From an uncultured beta proteobacterium (GTDB taxonomy: Bacteria > Pseudomonadota > Gammaproteobacteria > Burkholderiales > SG8-41), in the NCBI GenBank assembly GCA_902825845.1, contig CADECM010000062.1, forward strand, positions 1 through 37,064: DNA of 37,064 bases, in the 5' to 3' direction. A program made the position numbers and the translations under genes. The notes under the pieces are model-generated. The model had not been told where the DNA came from and ran no database searches. It saw only the letters and a list, made by a program, of their open reading frames with translations. This document shows positions 16,801 through 25,758 of the stretch, piece by piece (position 1 is the stretch's first letter; each line of letters opens with the position of its first letter).

Positions 16801-18242
16801 GGAAAGGCCACGCGATACGGCAGGTCCGAGTCTTCGAGCTCGAAGCCAAGAAACATCGCGCGCAGTCCGGGGCGCTCCCACGCGGCCATGAGCGGTCCGC
16901 CGCTGCCGCGCGCCAGCACCTTGCCGTCACCCGCCACGGTCACGTTCAGTGCCTTGCGGATGTGCAGGCCGCCGAGGTTCACACCCGCGGTGAGCGGATG
17001 ATTCGCCAGCGGCATGGCCAAGCGCTGCGCGCCTGCTTCGCCTGTTTTGTCGTGCGCACCGAGCAGCAGGTTGGGCGCCACCGTGTTGATGAGTATCACG
17101 TTGCCTTCGTTGAGCGCGGGCACCGCCACGCGGTCGAACACCAGCACGTCAAAGGACTCCACGCGCCCGGGGCCGCCTTCTGCCAGCGTGTCGTCCCAGC
17201 GTGCGGCCGCGGTCACCTGAACACGGGGGAATACGCGCAGCACACGGTCGAGGGCGGGATTGCCCGGCCCGATGTAGAGCAGCCGCAGCGGCGCCGCCGC
17301 GTCGGTGGTGAGCAGCGCGCGGTTGTCGGTCGCGAAGTCGTCGTCGATCTCCAGCTGCGCGCTGAGCGTGCCGGCGGGATCGCCGTTCCACGGATGCACG
17401 ATGACGCGCTGCCCGCCGGCTTCGATCGCGAGCATCTCGCGCGCGATGGGTTTGTCATCCAGCGCCAGCGCCAGCGGCGCGTGCGCGGCGCGGGTGCCGA
17501 AGTTGCGCACTTTCGCCATCACCTCGTAGCGGCCGGCGGCGTCGGCGCGGCGCCGCAGGCCGAGCCCGACGATGGCGACATTTTCCGTGCCGCCCGCCAC
17601 CTCGATCACCCGCAAGTGGCCCGACGCCCGCGCGAAATCCTCGGCCCCCGCAAAGGCGCCATCGGTGAGCACAACGATGCGGTCGTGGCCGCCCTTGCGC
17701 AGGAACGCATGGGCGAGCACCACAGCGTCCTTGACGTTGCCCGGCGCATCGGTGGGCAGCAGCGCGCGCGCCGCCTCCCGCAACCGTTCACGGTCCGCGG
17801 TGTAGGGAACGACCAGCCGCGACTCGATCCCGGCGCCGATCAACATCATTCTGCGGCCGGCGGGCAGTGCCTCCACCAGGGACAAGAGCTCGCGGCGCGC
17901 GGCCTCGAAGCGCGTCCCCGCCGGGCCTTTTGCCTTCATGCTGGCGGTGAGGTCGACGACCACGATGGTGTCGCCGGCGGGGCGGCCGAAACGGGTCAGG
18001 GCGGGATCGGCGAGCGCCGCAATCAGCAGCATGGCAGCCGCGATCTGCAGCACCAGGAGCAGGTTCCTGCGCACGAACCAGCCGAGACGCGTCGCCAGTG
18101 AGCGCTCGGCCAGCACCCGTTCCCAGATGAAGAGCGCCGTGGTGCGCCGCTTCGGGCCGCCGGGGCGCAGGCTGTGCAGATACAGGATGAGGGGCACCGC
18201 CCCCAGCAGCGCCAGCAGCGCGTACGGCACGCCCCAGAGCAT
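13881..18242 (-). CDS. Giant triple von Willebrand A domain membrane protein (BatA-like fusion)
   Basis: This 1453-residue protein opens like BatA: an N-terminal membrane segment (about 5-25), the RRTTALFIWERV region, a second membrane segment (about 58-80), then a vWA domain whose metal site is DLTAS from Asp97. After a beta-rich stretch come two membrane segments (about 597-643) and a second vWA with DVSHS from Asp660. From about 880 an amidotransferase-like fold contains a third vWA with DKSSS from Asp1003. A last membrane segment lies near 1427-1447. It appears to join two proteins that are usually separate: a BatA-like one and a vWA/amidotransferase-fold one. It is the last gene of the MoxR operon, 14 nt after the DUF58 gene. 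These families act as AAA+-linked metal-dependent assembly or chaperone factors; the client here is unknown. Confidence 0.88.
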   Translation of the reverse strand: MLWGVPYALLALLGAVPLILYLHSLRPGGPKRRTTALFIWERVLAERSLATRLGWFVRRNLLLVLQIAAAMLLIAALADPALTRFGRPAGDTIVVVDLTASMKAKGPAGTRFEAARRELLSLVEALPAGRRMMLIGAGIESRLVVPYTADRERLREAARALLPTDAPGNVKDAVVLAHAFLRKGGHDRIVVLTDGAFAGAEDFARASGHLRVIEVAGGTENVAIVGLGLRRRADAAGRYEVMAKVRNFGTRAAHAPLALALDDKPIAREMLAIEAGGQRVIVHPWNGDPAGTLSAQLEIDDDFATDNRALLTTDAAAPLRLLYIGPGNPALDRVLRVFPRVQVTAAARWDDTLAEGGPGRVESFDVLVFDRVAVPALNEGNVILINTVAPNLLLGAHDKTGEAGAQRLAMPLANHPLTAGVNLGGLHIRKALNVTVAGDGKVLARGSGGPLMAAWERPGLRAMFLGFELEDSDLPYRVAFPLLMHNAFEWFQPGRREFPADAVRSGDAASLYVAPRDTQLEVTTPSGRKARLAVQQNPLRFTQTAEAGIHTYRSAGRERRFAVNLLDESESDIRSRIIDVPAAAPAPARDAAAGGLPLWPFLLAAVILLFAAELLLARPTRPGMAPVLLRAGAIAVLVIACLNPRNFHAAEALDVVLSVDVSHSVGQEGMDSAGALLDAAARLQDAKTRTGLLAFARTPEWEFSPRPDPPAAGFGARPDGEATDVQLALQAALAQVGEGRQGRVLLLSDGNENRGDAARVIPLLRAQGAEVWTLPVNPVQGRNEVFVSGLALPQQVDRAEAFAVSGRIESLRDAAARVTLLRGGVPIGERALALKAGVNEIAFRDSLDEEGSHGYELVVEAKDDTFAENNALKGVVQVKGPPRVLVVSSQSGGNPFLARTLQAQGFTVVAAAPEASTLTLTELSAYELVVLDNVPAFQLTRVKMENIATYVRDLGGGLFVIGGARSYGAGGYFRTPLERVLPVDMRPPARLELPHVALLFVIDKSSSMGGGPDGDTKLDLAKAAATAAADVMNPTDQIGILAFDAGWHWTLPFRPVGRGEWINGVLSTLRADGGTKLYDAMVEARRAILEKAAAIKHVIVLSDGLSEKADFQSLAADLARAGVTVSSVSVGSDADVTLLADLARVGNGRGYVAVDPHLVPQIFTAETLLISRDLLVERTFAPGIAQTTGPMSGFSERALPPLRGYVLTYPKPRAELLMTAGEDPLLVSWRHGLGRVMAFTSDLSGRWGREWVAWPGLPQWTGQLARATMRRIAQTRTRVAFQAEGDTVRVTADLVAADGRFMNQRNLHGRITGPGGKTVQHALPQTAPGRYEGSFAPAERGIHFVTLFADDSAGEEATPITTVPYVASYPGEYRHLTPNLALLGRLAKETGGEMLDPQDVTAGLKRLYTPTPGKAYRGDDGWWVMALLALLLFLADLVLRNVSLHMRTARVAE

Positions 18243-18256
18243 GGCTCAGGAACCTT

Positions 18257-19149
18257 TCAGCGGACGCTCGCCGTCTGCCGCAGCGACTTGAGCACGAACG
18301 TGTCGAACGGCGTGCGGGTGGTCGTGCGCAGATAGTCGATGCCCAGGCCCGTGCACGCGGTCTCGATCTCGCGAAAATAGTGCGCGAGCTCCGCGCGGAA
18401 GCGCTGCTTGAGCGCGTCGTCCACGTGGCAGCGGCGTGCGCGGCTGCCTTCCGCGTCGACCAGCGTGACGTCGCCCGTGAACGCGGGCTCGCCATCGTCG
18501 TGGTCGAGGAGATGGACCACCAGCACCTGATGCCTGCGCGCGGTCAGCGTCTCGACCGCGGGGCGCCATCCGTTCGCATCGAGCAGATCGCTCAGTACCA
18601 CCACCAGCCCGGGACGCGGGAACACGGCGGCGAAGCGGCGCGCCGCCGCCCGCAAATCGGTCGTGCCGCCGCACGACAGTGCGTCGAGAAAGGCAAACAG
18701 CCGCAGAATCTGTGCGCGCCCCCGATCCACCCGGAGCGGCGCGTGCAGCACGGCGGAAAACGCGGCGCCGCCGACGCGGTCGTGATTGGCCAGCGCGATG
18801 TAGCCGAGTGCGGCCGCGACCTGCTTGGCGTAGGCGATCTTTGCCTCGGCGGGATCGGCCGCGCCGTCCTTGCCGGCCATCGAAGCGCTGGTATCGAGCA
18901 GGAGGTAAACGTTCATTTCCTCCTCCGCGGTGAACACCTTGAGCAGCAGCCGGTCGAGGCGGCGATAGACGTTCCAGTCGACGTAGCGCAAATCGTCGCC
19001 GCGCTGGTAGCGGCGGTAGTCGGAGAACTCCAGGCTGGATCCCTTGCGCGAGGCCGCGTGCTCGCCCTGCGCGCCGTTCCAGTCGAGGCGCTTGGCAAGC
19101 ACACGCAGCTGTTCCAGCTTCTTCATGAAGCCGGCGTCGAAAAACGCGC

Positions 19150-19153
<4 letters not shown>
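18257..19153 (-). CDS. DUF58 domain protein
   Basis: This 298-residue protein matches the DUF58 family, a vWA-like partner of MoxR ATPases. The signature YQRGDDLRYVDW (about 49-60) is followed by EEEMNVYLLLDTSASM, where DTSAS from Asp87 is the metal-ion adhesion motif. There is no membrane segment, so it is probably cytoplasmic or peripheral. ATG at 19153 overlaps the MoxR stop as ATGA and has a GAGG site; a longer open frame upstream lies inside the MoxR gene and is ignored. The gene order MoxR-DUF58-vWA is the common core of such operons. Confidence 0.92.
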
Positions 19154-20175
<1,022 letters not shown>

Positions 20176-20180
20176 GTGGC

Positions 20181-21566
20181 TCACTTCGCATCGTCCAGCG
20201 ACAGAAAATAAGTTCGTATGGCATCCTTGAGCTCGCCCGGGATTTGCTCCGTGTTGAGCTCCGCCTCGGCGCGGCGCTGATAGCTTGCAATGACCTTGTC
20301 CTCGGCGATCTTGCTCCTGCCGGCGGCGGGCCGGCCTTTGAGAAACAGGCTGCTGCTTGCGCCTTCGCCGATCGTGCCCTTTACCGCGGAGCGCGAATCG
20401 ACCGCATAGTCCGGCAGCGGCGCTGCCTTTCCGGCAGCGGTCGCGGGTTTCCCGCCGGGGGCGGAAGGCTGGCCTTCGAGCAGGGGCTCGGCCGCGTCAT
20501 CATGCGCCGCCTTGCCGCTGGGCCCCGGCACTTTGCCGCCGCCCCGTCCCGGTTCGCGTTGTGCGAATTGTCTGAGCTGGCGTTCGGTGCGCTGCAGGGC
20601 GCGCCGGTCGAGCTCGGCTGCCACGCGTTTTTCCAGCTTGTCGAGGAATGCGCCGATTTCCTTGCGGCTGAGTTCCCGTGCGCCCGGGTCCTGCCGCCAT
20701 TCCCCATGCCTGCGCAACTGGGTGAGTTTGCCCAACAGCGCCTCGTGCGATTGGGATGCGGCGCCCGGCGCGGCCAACGCGTCATGCGCGGTCTGCAGTT
20801 CGACTTTAAGGTCTTCCAGTTCCCGTTGGCTGGTGGCCGCGACGCTCGACGATTGTCCAATGGCGTTGGCGTGCGCGGCGATTTGCTGCTGCGCCGCGGC
20901 GATTTCACGCTGAAACGCCGCATCGCCGGTTTTGGCGTCGATGCCGCGTTGCGCGAGTCGCTCCAGTTCGCGCGCGGCCTCGATCGTGCGTGGCAGGCCT
21001 TCGCTGCGGGACTTCTCCAGCAGCTTGCGCGCGAAATCGCGCAGTTCTTGCGCGAGGGTGGCCGGTTGCGCCGGTGCCGCGGCCTGGTGGCCGAAACGGG
21101 CCTCGAACACATGCAATGCAAGCCACAGCGCAAACAGCGGCACCACCAGAAAACCGCGCTTGTCCCACTGGCGCGGAAACAGCACCCGCATGTTGGCGCC
21201 GGCCATCCGCTCGCAGGCCTGGCGCAGTACCAGCAGCGCCACCGCCCGCGAATCCTTGTGCCGTACGATTTCCCAGGCGGTGGTCACGCGCTCGCCGGCG
21301 CCGAGCGCCCGATCGAGGGCCGCCAATGCGCGCGCGGTGTCGGGTGCGCGCCAGCGCCGCGCGAACAGGAGCGCGGGCGCAATGAGGGCGAAGCTGACGA
21401 GCGGCGCGCTCCACGCCCACACCCGCGGCAGGGCGACGAACAACGGCACCGCCAGCGCCGCGAGTAGCGCCACGGCAAGCGCGGTGAGAAGCGTCTTTTC
21501 GCGTCGCTTGCGCTTCTCCCATCCGAGCAGCGCCGATACACCGGTTTCGAGGGCTTGCGTGTCCAT
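20181..21566 (-). CDS. Membrane-anchored coiled-coil protein of the MoxR/vWA operon
   Basis: This is a 461-residue protein with two hydrophobic segments near residues 26-68 and another near 135-155, followed by a long charged, Gln/Ala-rich helix region (about 175-330) that is probably coiled coil. A Gly/Pro/Ala-rich linker follows. The C-terminal ending is YQRRAEAEL...ELKDAIRTYFLSL, a short tail typical of hypothetical proteins in MoxR/vWA operons (DUF4175-like by layout; not a firm assignment). The frame is open far upstream, but that part overlaps the permease-like gene. ATG at 21566 is the logical start, 8 nt after the previous stop, although its ribosome site is weak. A scaffold or tether for the ATPase complex is inferred. 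Confidence 0.8.
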   Translation of the reverse strand: MDTQALETGVSALLGWEKRKRREKTLLTALAVALLAALAVPLFVALPRVWAWSAPLVSFALIAPALLFARRWRAPDTARALAALDRALGAGERVTTAWEIVRHKDSRAVALLVLRQACERMAGANMRVLFPRQWDKRGFLVVPLFALWLALHVFEARFGHQAAAPAQPATLAQELRDFARKLLEKSRSEGLPRTIEAARELERLAQRGIDAKTGDAAFQREIAAAQQQIAAHANAIGQSSSVAATSQRELEDLKVELQTAHDALAAPGAASQSHEALLGKLTQLRRHGEWRQDPGARELSRKEIGAFLDKLEKRVAAELDRRALQRTERQLRQFAQREPGRGGGKVPGPSGKAAHDDAAEPLLEGQPSAPGGKPATAAGKAAPLPDYAVDSRSAVKGTIGEGASSSLFLKGRPAAGRSKIAEDKVIASYQRRAEAELNTEQIPGELKDAIRTYFLSLDDAK

Positions 21567-21574
21567 GACCAATG

Positions 21575-22309
21575 TTAGCGGATTCGCGCGAGGGCCCAGC
21601 GGTGCGCGATAAAGCCGGCCGCGCCGTAGGCGAAGTGAAAGCACAGATTCACGACGCCGGGCGGGCCGTGTGCGCCGAAAATGCCGATGCGCGGGGGATC
21701 TTCGGCGCCTGCCACCGCGAGAATATGGACCACCGGGTTGAGCGGCAGATAGACGATCATCGCCACCACCACGACCATAACCGTAAAGCCGCGAATCATC
21801 GGTTCGCGGCTGTCGGGCGCTCGCTCGCGCAGGGCCAGTGCCACCAGCCCCCAGACACTGTAGCAAAGGGCGTAAAAGGGGATCAGCACAAACGTCGCGG
21901 CCAGGGATGCCGGCGGCGTGCGGGAGATCGCGCCGGCCCACATCAGCAGCGGCGCGATCAGCAGCATCGAGCTTGCCACCTGCGCGCACAGAAATGCAGC
22001 CTGACCTCTGGCCACGACGCCCACGGGGTAGCCGCGCTCGCGCAGCCAGTAGCAAAGCGGCTTGAAGCGTGCCGGCGCGTACTCCCGGTTCGCCGCCCGC
22101 AGCGCGAAATAGGCCGTCAGCACGACGGCGAGCGAGGCGCATATTTTGAACAGGCTGCCAGTGCCGCTCCACATCTGGGTGCCGAGGTATGGGGGGGTCA
22201 GGAGCAGGAACTCGGCCAGCCCGAGAATGCCGAGCAGATAGAGCAGGGCGGGCAGCCCCTGCCCCTCGCGGAAAAAAATGCCGAGATGCTCGCGCAGCAC
22301 GGGATTCAT
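21575..22309 (-). CDS. Polytopic membrane protein, ABC-2 permease-like
   Basis: This 244-residue hydrophobic protein has about six membrane segments (roughly 20-41, 53-72, 105-125, 132-158, 171-195 and 210-235), the size and spacing seen in ABC-2-type permeases. I cannot identify a signature that fixes the family. ATG at 22309 overlaps the upstream stop as ATGA, with a GGAGG site 6-7 nt before it, so translation is coupled. In related MoxR/vWA loci a permease often travels with an ABC ATPase; no ATPase gene is present here. It may be a pure membrane platform or use a subunit encoded elsewhere. Confidence 0.8.
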   Translation of the reverse strand: MNPVLREHLGIFFREGQGLPALLYLLGILGLAEFLLLTPPYLGTQMWSGTGSLFKICASLAVVLTAYFALRAANREYAPARFKPLCYWLRERGYPVGVVARGQAAFLCAQVASSMLLIAPLLMWAGAISRTPPASLAATFVLIPFYALCYSVWGLVALALRERAPDSREPMIRGFTVMVVVVAMIVYLPLNPVVHILAVAGAEDPPRIGIFGAHGPPGVVNLCFHFAYGAAGFIAHRWALARIR

Positions 22310-24228
22310 TCATCCTCCGCAAGCGGCAGCTGGACGATCGCGCGGTACAGCGTGTATTGCTCCGTGCGCACACGGCTGTCGCCGACATCGGCCCGCGGTT
22401 GCGGATCCCTGACCCAGCCGAAAAACAGCGCCGTGCGTCCCGACCACGGCGCCGGTGTGCTTTCTTTCGGAAAGAACGCGTCGTGGAACAGAATCTCGTG
22501 GGCTTTTTCGCGGAACGCGATCGCTTGCAGGCCCGCGTCACCGCCGTTTGGGGCGGGCGCGTCCACGGAGAAGGCCCTGGTCAGGGTTGATCCGCTGCGC
22601 ACCTCGCCAAGTGCAACGCGCATGCCTGGCGCAACCAGCCAGCAGTCCGTGAGATCACGCTTGCCGTGGTTGCGCACCTCGAGCCGCAGGGTTCCATCGC
22701 GCAGCGCAATGTCGGTACTCAATCCCGCGCGCTCGACGTGCCGGGCGTGCAGGAGGCGGTAGCTCCAGCCTGCGAGCGGCAGTTGCACGCGCGGCGCGGG
22801 ACCGGTATGCCGGAATTCAACGGCCTGCCCGGGCGCCGCGCGCGCCAGGGCAAGCGGCGACAGATCGAGCCAGCCCGGCCCGAACCCCATGCTGTATTCG
22901 CGCTGCTGTGTCGAAAACAGGGCGAGATTGGTGTGCGCGTCGACATACCCGCCGCGGGCATCGTCCATTACCGTCGCGGCGAGCAGCACGCCGTCGGGCG
23001 CGCGCCCGCCGCGGCTGAAATAGAGGTAGCCCGCGGCAGTGGCGCACACTATCCATCCGCAGCAATACAGCGCGAGCGCGCGCGGCGCGTGGCGCCGGCG
23101 CCGCCACAATTGCAGCAGTAGTGCAAGCCCGGCGCAGTACAGCAGTATGGCGAAGAAAAGCGCGCGCGTCGGAATGTAGGTGGCGATGAACCAGGAACTC
23201 AACAGCAGCCGCGAAAACAGCGCCTCGTCCCAGCGTGGACGCGGCGTCGTGCCGGGTGTCGCCGGCGGCGCCAGCAGACGCTGCAGAAAACGCGGCAGGC
23301 CGTCCCAGTTCGACAGCGGCGGGCGCCCCGCGTCCAGCGCGAGATAGATGACGCGACCCTTGCCCCACGCGTTTTCCACCAGCACCGGCAGGCCGTGGGC
23401 GCCGCTCACGGTGCGGCCCGTCACGCCGCTCACCGTTTGCGTCCACACGCCCTCGATGGCATTGCCGCTGTCCGCCGCGGCCGGGTCGACGAAACGGATT
23501 CGCGTCGCGCCGGTGACCCGCGCCGGCAGAAAGCGCGCGAGCTTCGGCTCCTGGTAGAGCGCGAAATTCAGGCTGCCGACGACGACCAGCGCGCCGCCCG
23601 CGGCAAGCCAATCGTCGAGCGCCTGCAGTTGCGGCCGGGCGAGGTCACGCAGCGACACATCGTAGAGAACGAGATGGGATACGCCGCCAAGCGCGCGCGC
23701 ATCCGGCGGCAACGCTGTCGCCGGGAGCGCGACCACGCGGTTGGCGAACGATGCGGCGAGCGAGGTGAAGGGCAGCGTGCCGCCCGCGCTGACCGACAAT
23801 ACCAGCGGCGCGGGCGAGAAATGGCCGCGCAGATCGAGGTCGCGCGAGGCGATCGTGGTATCGGTCTTGAAGCGGATGCTGAGCGGACGGATCAGCGCTT
23901 CCGGATCGACGGTGAAACCCACCGTGCGCTTGGCGCGCGCCGGCAGGAACACCTCGCGGCGGTAACGCACCGGGTAGGCGCCTGACGGCGGGACCCCGCG
24001 CTTCCACACCTCGACCTCGACCACACCGTCGACAGGGCGGCCGACATTGTTGAGGTCCACTTGCAGCGGGAAGGGATGGCCCAGTTGAAACACGCCGCCG
24101 AAACCGATCCTGGGTTCGAGCAGGACCTCGGCCGCGGGCGCGCGAAGCGGCAGCGCGCCGAGCATGAGCAGCGCAATGATGGCGTGTATCGAGCGCGGCG
24201 CGTGTGGCGAAGCGGAGGCTGAAGGCAT
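22306..24228 (-). CDS. Exported membrane-anchored protein, first gene of the MoxR/vWA operon
   Basis: This 640-residue protein begins with a signal-like hydrophobic segment ending in APAAE. A beta-rich region follows, then an amidotransferase-like fold containing WLAAGGALVVVG, next a pair of membrane segments near residues 340-400, and finally a further soluble domain. The order resembles the non-vWA half of large vWA/amidotransferase-fold proteins but lacks any DxSxS metal site. ATG at 24228 has GAGGAG about 13 nt upstream, slightly far. A TTG four codons earlier is too close to that site to be favoured. It overlaps the next gene. It probably exposes a domain to the periplasm for the complex; no enzymatic motif is seen. 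Confidence 0.78.
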   Translation of the reverse strand: MPSASASPHAPRSIHAIIALLMLGALPLRAPAAEVLLEPRIGFGGVFQLGHPFPLQVDLNNVGRPVDGVVEVEVWKRGVPPSGAYPVRYRREVFLPARAKRTVGFTVDPEALIRPLSIRFKTDTTIASRDLDLRGHFSPAPLVLSVSAGGTLPFTSLAASFANRVVALPATALPPDARALGGVSHLVLYDVSLRDLARPQLQALDDWLAAGGALVVVGSLNFALYQEPKLARFLPARVTGATRIRFVDPAAADSGNAIEGVWTQTVSGVTGRTVSGAHGLPVLVENAWGKGRVIYLALDAGRPPLSNWDGLPRFLQRLLAPPATPGTTPRPRWDEALFSRLLLSSWFIATYIPTRALFFAILLYCAGLALLLQLWRRRRHAPRALALYCCGWIVCATAAGYLYFSRGGRAPDGVLLAATVMDDARGGYVDAHTNLALFSTQQREYSMGFGPGWLDLSPLALARAAPGQAVEFRHTGPAPRVQLPLAGWSYRLLHARHVERAGLSTDIALRDGTLRLEVRNHGKRDLTDCWLVAPGMRVALGEVRSGSTLTRAFSVDAPAPNGGDAGLQAIAFREKAHEILFHDAFFPKESTPAPWSGRTALFFGWVRDPQPRADVGDSRVRTEQYTLYRAIVQLPLAEDE

Positions 24229-24498
24229 GTCCGTCGACAAGCTCCTCTGATGCAGATCGCCGTGAACCCGGGACCGTGATGGCGTCTGGTTTCAACCCTC
24301 GGTGCGAGCCCGGCCCGTTGACTGAACGATCGTATCGCGTTCCCGCGTGATGGTGATCGTGCGGGCGGGATGGGCGATGGCCGGGTTTACCGGACGGGAC
24401 AGGATACCAGAAGACGAACCCGGCGGCCCGCGGCACCGACGCCCTGCATGCGTGGGCGCGCGCGGGCACGAGCACTTGCCGCACCGGCCATGCACACC
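24229..24498. other. Leader region of the MoxR/vWA operon
   Basis: This 270-bp gap lies between the glcF stop and the operon start, both on the minus strand. On the minus strand TGG-TATCCT (24409-24401) resembles an extended -10 element, but no -35 stands out. No gene and no clear terminator for glcF were found. Confidence 0.3.
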
Positions 24499-25734
24499 TT
24501 ATGCCAGGTGCTGGTCCAGCAGTTCCATCCAATGCCGCACCCGCAGCTGGGTCGCGCTTTGCAGGTGCGACTGGCAGCCGATGTTCGCGGTGACGATTTC
24601 CTGTGGCGCACCGCTTTCCAGCGCGCGGATCTTGCCGGCGCGCAGTCGATTGGCGAGTGCGGGCTGCAGGATCGAATAGGTGCCTGCCGAGCCGCAGCAC
24701 AGATGCGCGTCGGGCACCGGTGTGAGGTTGAAGCCCAGTTCGGCGAGCAGGGTTTCCACCGCGCCCTTTTTTTTCATGCCGTGTTGCAGCGTGCAGGGCG
24801 CATGAAAAGCCAGTTTTGGCGTGTGGCGTGAGGGGGGAGACGCGAGGCGCGATTTCAGCGCCGGCAGCTCGGCGGCGATGACGTCGCTGATATCACACGC
24901 GAGTTCAGACACGCGTTTTGCCTTGTCGGCGTAGCCGGCATCGTGCCGCAGGGCGTGGCCGTAGTCCTGCACCATCACGCCGCAGCCGCTGGCGGTGATG
25001 ACGATGCGCTCGGCGCCTTGCTCGATGTGCGGCCACCAGGCGTCGATATTGCGCCGCATGGCATCGCGTGCTTCGTCCAGCGCATTCAAATGAAACGCCA
25101 CCGCGCCGCAGCAGCCGGCGTCGCTTGCGCGTGCCAGTGAAATGCCGAGGCGATCGAGTACGCGTGCGGTGGCGGCATTGGTGGCGGGCGACAGCGACGG
25201 TTGCGCGCAGCCTTCGAGGACGAGCATTTTGCGCGGGTGATCGTTCTGCGGCCAGGCGCCGGCGGGTGCCGCGCGCGGCGGCACTTTTTGCCGGAGCGCG
25301 GCGGGCAACAGCGGGCGCGCGAGTTGCCCCGCCTTCAGCAGCGGGCCGAAGCGCGAGGGATGGGGAATCACCTTGCGCAGCGCCGCGCGCTGCAGCGTGT
25401 CGCCGATGCCGCGCCCGACCTGCTGTTCCACCACGCTGCGGCCGATGTCGAGCAGGCGGCTGTAGTGCACGCCCGACGGGCAGGTGGTTTCACACGCGCG
25501 GCAGGTGAGGCAGCGGTCCAAGTGCAGTTGTGTTTTGGCGGTGGCTGCCGCGCCTTCGAGCACCTGCTTGATCAGATAGATGCGCCCGCGCGGGCCGTCG
25601 AGTTCGTCGCCCAGCAGTTGATAGGTCGGACAGGTTGCGCTGCAAAAGCCGCAGTGCACGCACTTGCGCAGAATGCCTTCGGCTTCCGCGCCTGCGGCCG
25701 TGTCCTTGATGAATGCAGCCAGCCGTGTTTCCAT
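24499..25734 (-). CDS. glcF: Glycolate oxidase iron-sulfur subunit GlcF
   Basis: This 411-residue iron-sulfur subunit of glycolate oxidase passes electrons from the flavin subunits to the membrane quinone pool. Two 4Fe-4S cysteine sets are visible: C25-C28-C31-C35 (CVHCGFCSATCP) and C75-C78-C81-C85 (CLTCRACETTCP). Two CCG-type heterodisulfide-reductase domains follow, with DAGCCGA and HLCCGSAG. Length is normal. It is the last gene of glcDEF. The 24-nt spacer after glcE is unusually AT-rich, and ATG at 25734 lacks a Shine-Dalgarno sequence. Confidence 0.95.
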   Translation of the reverse strand: METRLAAFIKDTAAGAEAEGILRKCVHCGFCSATCPTYQLLGDELDGPRGRIYLIKQVLEGAAATAKTQLHLDRCLTCRACETTCPSGVHYSRLLDIGRSVVEQQVGRGIGDTLQRAALRKVIPHPSRFGPLLKAGQLARPLLPAALRQKVPPRAAPAGAWPQNDHPRKMLVLEGCAQPSLSPATNAATARVLDRLGISLARASDAGCCGAVAFHLNALDEARDAMRRNIDAWWPHIEQGAERIVITASGCGVMVQDYGHALRHDAGYADKAKRVSELACDISDVIAAELPALKSRLASPPSRHTPKLAFHAPCTLQHGMKKKGAVETLLAELGFNLTPVPDAHLCCGSAGTYSILQPALANRLRAGKIRALESGAPQEIVTANIGCQSHLQSATQLRVRHWMELLDQHLA

Positions 25735-25758
25735 AACTATCTGATTTTATTGAATTAT

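Noticed and set aside
15861..18101. Plus-strand open frame of 746 codons opposite the triple vWA gene
   Set aside because: It is Arg/His/Gln/Ala-rich without any fold signature and lies antisense to a gene with clear domains; high GC content explains the lack of stops.
21567..22541. Upstream extension of the coiled-coil protein to about 786 residues
   Set aside because: The extension overlaps the whole permease-like gene in another frame and has Arg-rich shadow composition; the ATG at 21566 gives a sensible protein.
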